Shown piece by piece: positions 61,237 through 64,000 of a stretch of DNA of 64,000 nucleotides. The first letter of the stretch is position 1, and each line of letters begins with the position of its first letter. Source of the stretch: WTGJ01 sp965237765. Lineage in GTDB: Bacteria; Chloroflexota; Anaerolineae; Aggregatilineales; Phototrophicaceae. The DNA lies in the NCBI GenBank assembly GCA_965237765.1, contig OZ250157.1, positions 2,542,001 to 2,606,000 on the forward strand, given 5' to 3'. Position numbers and translations under genes: made by a program. Under the pieces are notes generated by a model. The model did not search any database. It was not told the DNA's origin and saw only the letters and a program-made list of their open reading frames with translations.

Positions 61237-62697
61237 GTGACGCGGGTGCTAATAGCTAGCGCTGAAGCCGCCCCATTCGCAAAAGTAGGCGGACTGGGCG
61301 ATGTGATCGGTTCGCTGCCGGCCGCCTTGCAGGAAATTGCGATCGATGCGCGTGTCGTCTTACCGGCCTATGGCTTCATCGACAAAGGGCAATACAGCAT
61401 CGAGCGCGCGTTCCACTTCACCGCGCAGGATCGGCACGGGCCGATGGAAGTGGAAGTGTTTCGTACGGAAACGAGGGGAATCATATTCTATTTTGTTGCT
61501 GTTTGGCCCTTTTTCGGTAGCGATGATTCGGTCTATACCGTGCGCGAATGGGATATACCGCGCTTTGTCGTCTTCAACCGCGTGGTGATGCACTTGCTGG
61601 ATGAGCTGGCGGAGCGAGAAGGTTGGCGAGCGAATATCTTGCACGCGCACGATTGGCATATGGCGCTATTGCCCTTCCTGATATCTTTGCAGCGGCAATT
61701 CCCCAGATGGCGCGGTTTGCGAAGTGCATTAAGCATCCACAATATCGAATACCAGGGCGACGGTGTGGGCGGTTGGTATTGGGACCGCGGTCTCCATCCG
61801 CGCCATTCACCCCTACTGACCGAGCGTGCCCTCGTCGACAACCAGCTTGCCATCGGCATTGCCTACGCGGATTTCATCACCACTGTGAGTCCCACTTACT
61901 CGCGCGAAATCCAACATCCCTCTTACGGCCACGGATTAGATGACCTCTTGCGCGCGCGCAGTGATGACCTTTACGGTATCCTTAATGGTATCGACACGGA
62001 GCTCTATAATCCCGCGCTGGATGATGCGCTCGAATCCTGTTACGATTCGCGGAGCTATAGGGAGAAGCGCCCGCCGAATAAAGCCCTGCTCCAAAGAAAG
62101 GCAGGCCTGGCAGAAAATGATGATATTATGCTCATCGGAATCGTCAGCCGCCTGGTCTGGCAAAAAGGCCTCGACCTGGCGATACCGGCATTGCGCGCGC
62201 TGCTTGCCGATAGCCCGGTGCAACTCGTTATCCTGGGCGATGGTGATGATGCGTTGGCAGCGGAGATGCAGACATTGGCTGACGATTTTGCCAGGAAAGC
62301 GTACGCGCATCTGGGTTTCAACGCCGAATTCGCGCAACAAATCTATGCGGGATGCGACGTGTTCTTGATGCCCAGCCGCTACGAGCCATGCGGCATCGGG
62401 CAGATGGTGGCGATGCGTTATGGCGCCCTCCCCATAGTGCGTGAGACGGGCGGCCTTTCAGATACAGTCAGCAATTACGACAACGCTTCCGGAGAAAGTG
62501 GCACTGGCTTCGTTTTTCTATGGGAGCAGCCCCTGGCCATTGAGCGAACGTTGCGTTGGGCTCTGAAAACCTTCCAGGAGCAACCAGCTGCCTGGTGCAA
62601 GATGCAACTGCGCGCCATGGAGCGCGATTTTAGCTGGTGCGTGAGCGCCGCCATTTATGCCGATCTATATTGGAAATACGCGGAGGATCAGAATTAG
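61237..62697 (+). CDS. glgA: Glycogen synthase (ADP-glucose, GT5)
   Basis: 486 residues from GTG 61237. K16-V-G-G-L-G-D-V binds the ADP-glucose phosphates; H-A-H-D-W-H-M-A, K-G-L-D-L-A and the C-terminal E-P-C-G-I-G-Q-M-V-A-M-R-Y-G are intact. It elongates alpha-1,4-glucan. TTG 61216 is an alternative start that adds seven residues. The stop and the glgC GTG share one base (TAGTG). Confidence 0.96.
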   Translation: MTRVLIASAEAAPFAKVGGLGDVIGSLPAALQEIAIDARVVLPAYGFIDKGQYSIERAFHFTAQDRHGPMEVEVFRTETRGIIFYFVAVWPFFGSDDSVYTVREWDIPRFVVFNRVVMHLLDELAEREGWRANILHAHDWHMALLPFLISLQRQFPRWRGLRSALSIHNIEYQGDGVGGWYWDRGLHPRHSPLLTERALVDNQLAIGIAYADFITTVSPTYSREIQHPSYGHGLDDLLRARSDDLYGILNGIDTELYNPALDDALESCYDSRSYREKRPPNKALLQRKAGLAENDDIMLIGIVSRLVWQKGLDLAIPALRALLADSPVQLVILGDGDDALAAEMQTLADDFARKAYAHLGFNAEFAQQIYAGCDVFLMPSRYEPCGIGQMVAMRYGALPIVRETGGLSDTVSNYDNASGESGTGFVFLWEQPLAIERTLRWALKTFQEQPAAWCKMQLRAMERDFSWCVSAAIYADLYWKYAEDQN

Positions 62698-63968
62698 TGA
62701 AAGTCAAAGCGGTCATCCTGGCCGGAGGTGAAGGGCGGCGACTAGGGCCACTCACTATGAAGCGCGCCAAGCCCGCCGTCCCTTTTGCTGGCAAATATCG
62801 CATTATCGATTTCACGCTCAGCAATTGCGTGAATTCGAATGTCTTCAACATCTACATCCTGGCGCAATACCGACCACATTCGCTCATCGACCACCTTGGC
62901 CAGGGGCGCCCATGGGATTTGGATCGCAGTTTTACAGGTGGTATTCAAATCCTACAGCCCTACCTTGGCAACCATGATACCGATTGGTATGCAGGCACAG
63001 CCGACGCCGTCACACAGAATCTCAATTTCGTCCGTCGCGGCTACCCGGATTATGTCTTGATCCTCGCCGGTGATCATGTCTACGAGTTGGATTACAGCAC
63101 GCTCATTGATTATCACCGCGAATGCAACGCCGATGCGACAGTCGCTTGCATCCATGTCCCCCCTGACGACGCGAGTCGATTCGGCATCCTCGAAGTTGGC
63201 GACGATCGTCTGATTAGCAATTTCGAAGAGAAGCCAGATAAACCGAGTAGCACATTGGCGAGTATGGGCATCTATGTTTTCTCTTACGATATGCTGGAAG
63301 AAGCGCTCTCCGCTGATCGTTATCGCACCAATTCCGCGCATGATTTTGGGCGCGATATCATCCCCCAGATGTTGGAAGCCGGTCACCGCGTCGCCGCTTA
63401 CCATTTTGATGGTTATTGGATTGATGTTGGCACCATCGAAACCTATTGGGAAGCGCATATGCACCTTCTGAATTCGCCGCCAGCCATCAACCTGAACGAC
63501 CGAACCTGGGTGATCCACACTCAATCTGAGGAGCGCCCGCCGGCTCAGATCGCCGCGGGCGCCTCCATCCGCAACAGCATGATTTCTGAGGGCGCCTTTG
63601 TGGCCGAAGGGGCCTTCGTCGAGCAATCAGTGCTTTCGCCAGGGGTATTCGTTGGACCAAGCGCGGTCGTGCGCGAGTCGGTGATCTTCAACGATACGTA
63701 TATCGAGCAAGGCGCCGTCATTGAGCGTTCCATCATTGATAAGCAAGTGGTTATCGGCACGAATTCGCGGGTGGGTAGCATCCTGGAAATCGGCGAGCTG
63801 GGCATCACCTGTGTCGGCAAGAACACTCATATCCCTGCCAATTTTCGCATCGAGCGTAAAGTGATGTTAGGGACGGATTTGCGCGAATCCGACTTCACAC
63901 AATTCGAAACCAATTCTGTTCCCTATGGCAGTAGTTTGGGACTCGTACACAACAAAGGTCGAGTGTGA
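62697..63968 (+). CDS. glgC: Glucose-1-phosphate adenylyltransferase
   Basis: 423 residues. It makes ADP-glucose from ATP and glucose 1-phosphate, the committed step of glycogen synthesis. L-A-G-G-E-G-R-R-L-G-P-L-T, then K-P-A-V-P-F-A-G-K-Y-R-I-I-D-F, the catalytic G-T-A-D-A-V, F-E-E-K-P and W-I-D-V-G-T-I-E-T-Y-W are all present; the C-terminal left-handed beta-helix is clear. The start is GTG 62697, with GGAGGA (62682-62687) 9 nt upstream. The remaining 32 nt of the window hold nothing I recognise. Confidence 0.97.
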   Translation: MKVKAVILAGGEGRRLGPLTMKRAKPAVPFAGKYRIIDFTLSNCVNSNVFNIYILAQYRPHSLIDHLGQGRPWDLDRSFTGGIQILQPYLGNHDTDWYAGTADAVTQNLNFVRRGYPDYVLILAGDHVYELDYSTLIDYHRECNADATVACIHVPPDDASRFGILEVGDDRLISNFEEKPDKPSSTLASMGIYVFSYDMLEEALSADRYRTNSAHDFGRDIIPQMLEAGHRVAAYHFDGYWIDVGTIETYWEAHMHLLNSPPAINLNDRTWVIHTQSEERPPAQIAAGASIRNSMISEGAFVAEGAFVEQSVLSPGVFVGPSAVVRESVIFNDTYIEQGAVIERSIIDKQVVIGTNSRVGSILEIGELGITCVGKNTHIPANFRIERKVMLGTDLRESDFTQFETNSVPYGSSLGLVHNKGRV

Positions 63969-64000
63969 CCAGTTCCGAATTTAGGAAATGCCCCGACCAA

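Overview
The window looks like part of a chromosome from a moderately GC-rich bacterium (roughly 55-60% GC by eye). I infer a rod-shaped or filamentous member of the Chloroflexota, Anaerolineae-like. The reasons are the mreBCD-PBP2-MinC-RodA cluster, CdaA/CdaR, lipoproteins and secreted proteins with long Pro/Thr/Ser spacers, a GH57 branching enzyme beside glgA/glgC, an AddAB-type nuclease, and no outer-membrane genes. This assignment rests on gene content only. I see no mobile element, phage, CRISPR array or rRNA. No stretch over 300 bases lacks a gene.

Layout. 1-3.4 kb (minus): a Clp-like protein with degenerate ATPase motifs, cut by the window edge, an OmpR-type regulator and tilS. 3.5-11.7 kb (plus): wall elongation block mreB, mreC (frameshifted), mreD, PBP2, minC, rodA, then gltX and tRNA-Gln. 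11.8-15.3 kb (plus): uppP, a LysM lipoprotein, a NUDIX hydrolase, rplS and a class I glutaminase-like hydrolase. 15.3-18.5 kb: an AlbA_2 regulator and fluC (minus), then an MFS exporter (plus). 18.5-25.6 kb (minus): an S9 peptidase, two peptide permeases and a binding protein as one operon without ATPase genes, plus a radical-SAM maturase upstream. 25.7-36.3 kb (mostly plus): a beta-propeller lipoprotein, fabG, HIT, a DsbA-like protein (minus), acnA, an RNase HI ORF continuous with an aminotransferase, a threonine-dehydratase-like enzyme and cystathionine beta-synthase. 36.3-49.2 kb (minus): SDR, DapA-like, tRNA-Glu, class II aldolase, lepB, der, cdaR, cdaA, argF, polA, a pseudo-receiver protein and miaB. 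49.4-50.6 kb (plus): a GT4 glycosyltransferase. 50.6-58.6 kb (minus): addA (frameshifted), addB and a receiver-membrane-NERD-like protein. 58.7-64 kb (plus): a soluble histidine kinase, GH57 branching enzyme, glgA and glgC.

How the genes fit together. The first plus-strand block makes peptidoglycan and its lipid carrier: MreBCD/RodA/PBP2 elongate, MinC places the septum and UppP recycles undecaprenyl phosphate. The c-di-AMP module CdaA-CdaR sits just upstream of Der and signal peptidase. The permease-peptidase operon looks built for taking in and degrading peptides. GH57 enzyme, GlgA and GlgC complete glycogen synthesis and lie directly behind a cytosolic histidine kinase whose likely partner, a membrane-anchored receiver, is divergently transcribed and heads the addB-addA operon.

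Recurring themes. Tight packing is pronounced: many same-strand junctions are ATGA- or TAATG-type overlaps, and all five convergent pairs abut or overlap by 4-18 nt. A TGC-type extended -10 box recurs, twice placed so that the mRNA would be leaderless (minC, der). Several genes carry apparent single-base frame problems (mreC, addA, probably fabG, possibly rnhA), which suggests consensus indel errors, though real decay or unusual translation cannot be excluded from sequence alone.
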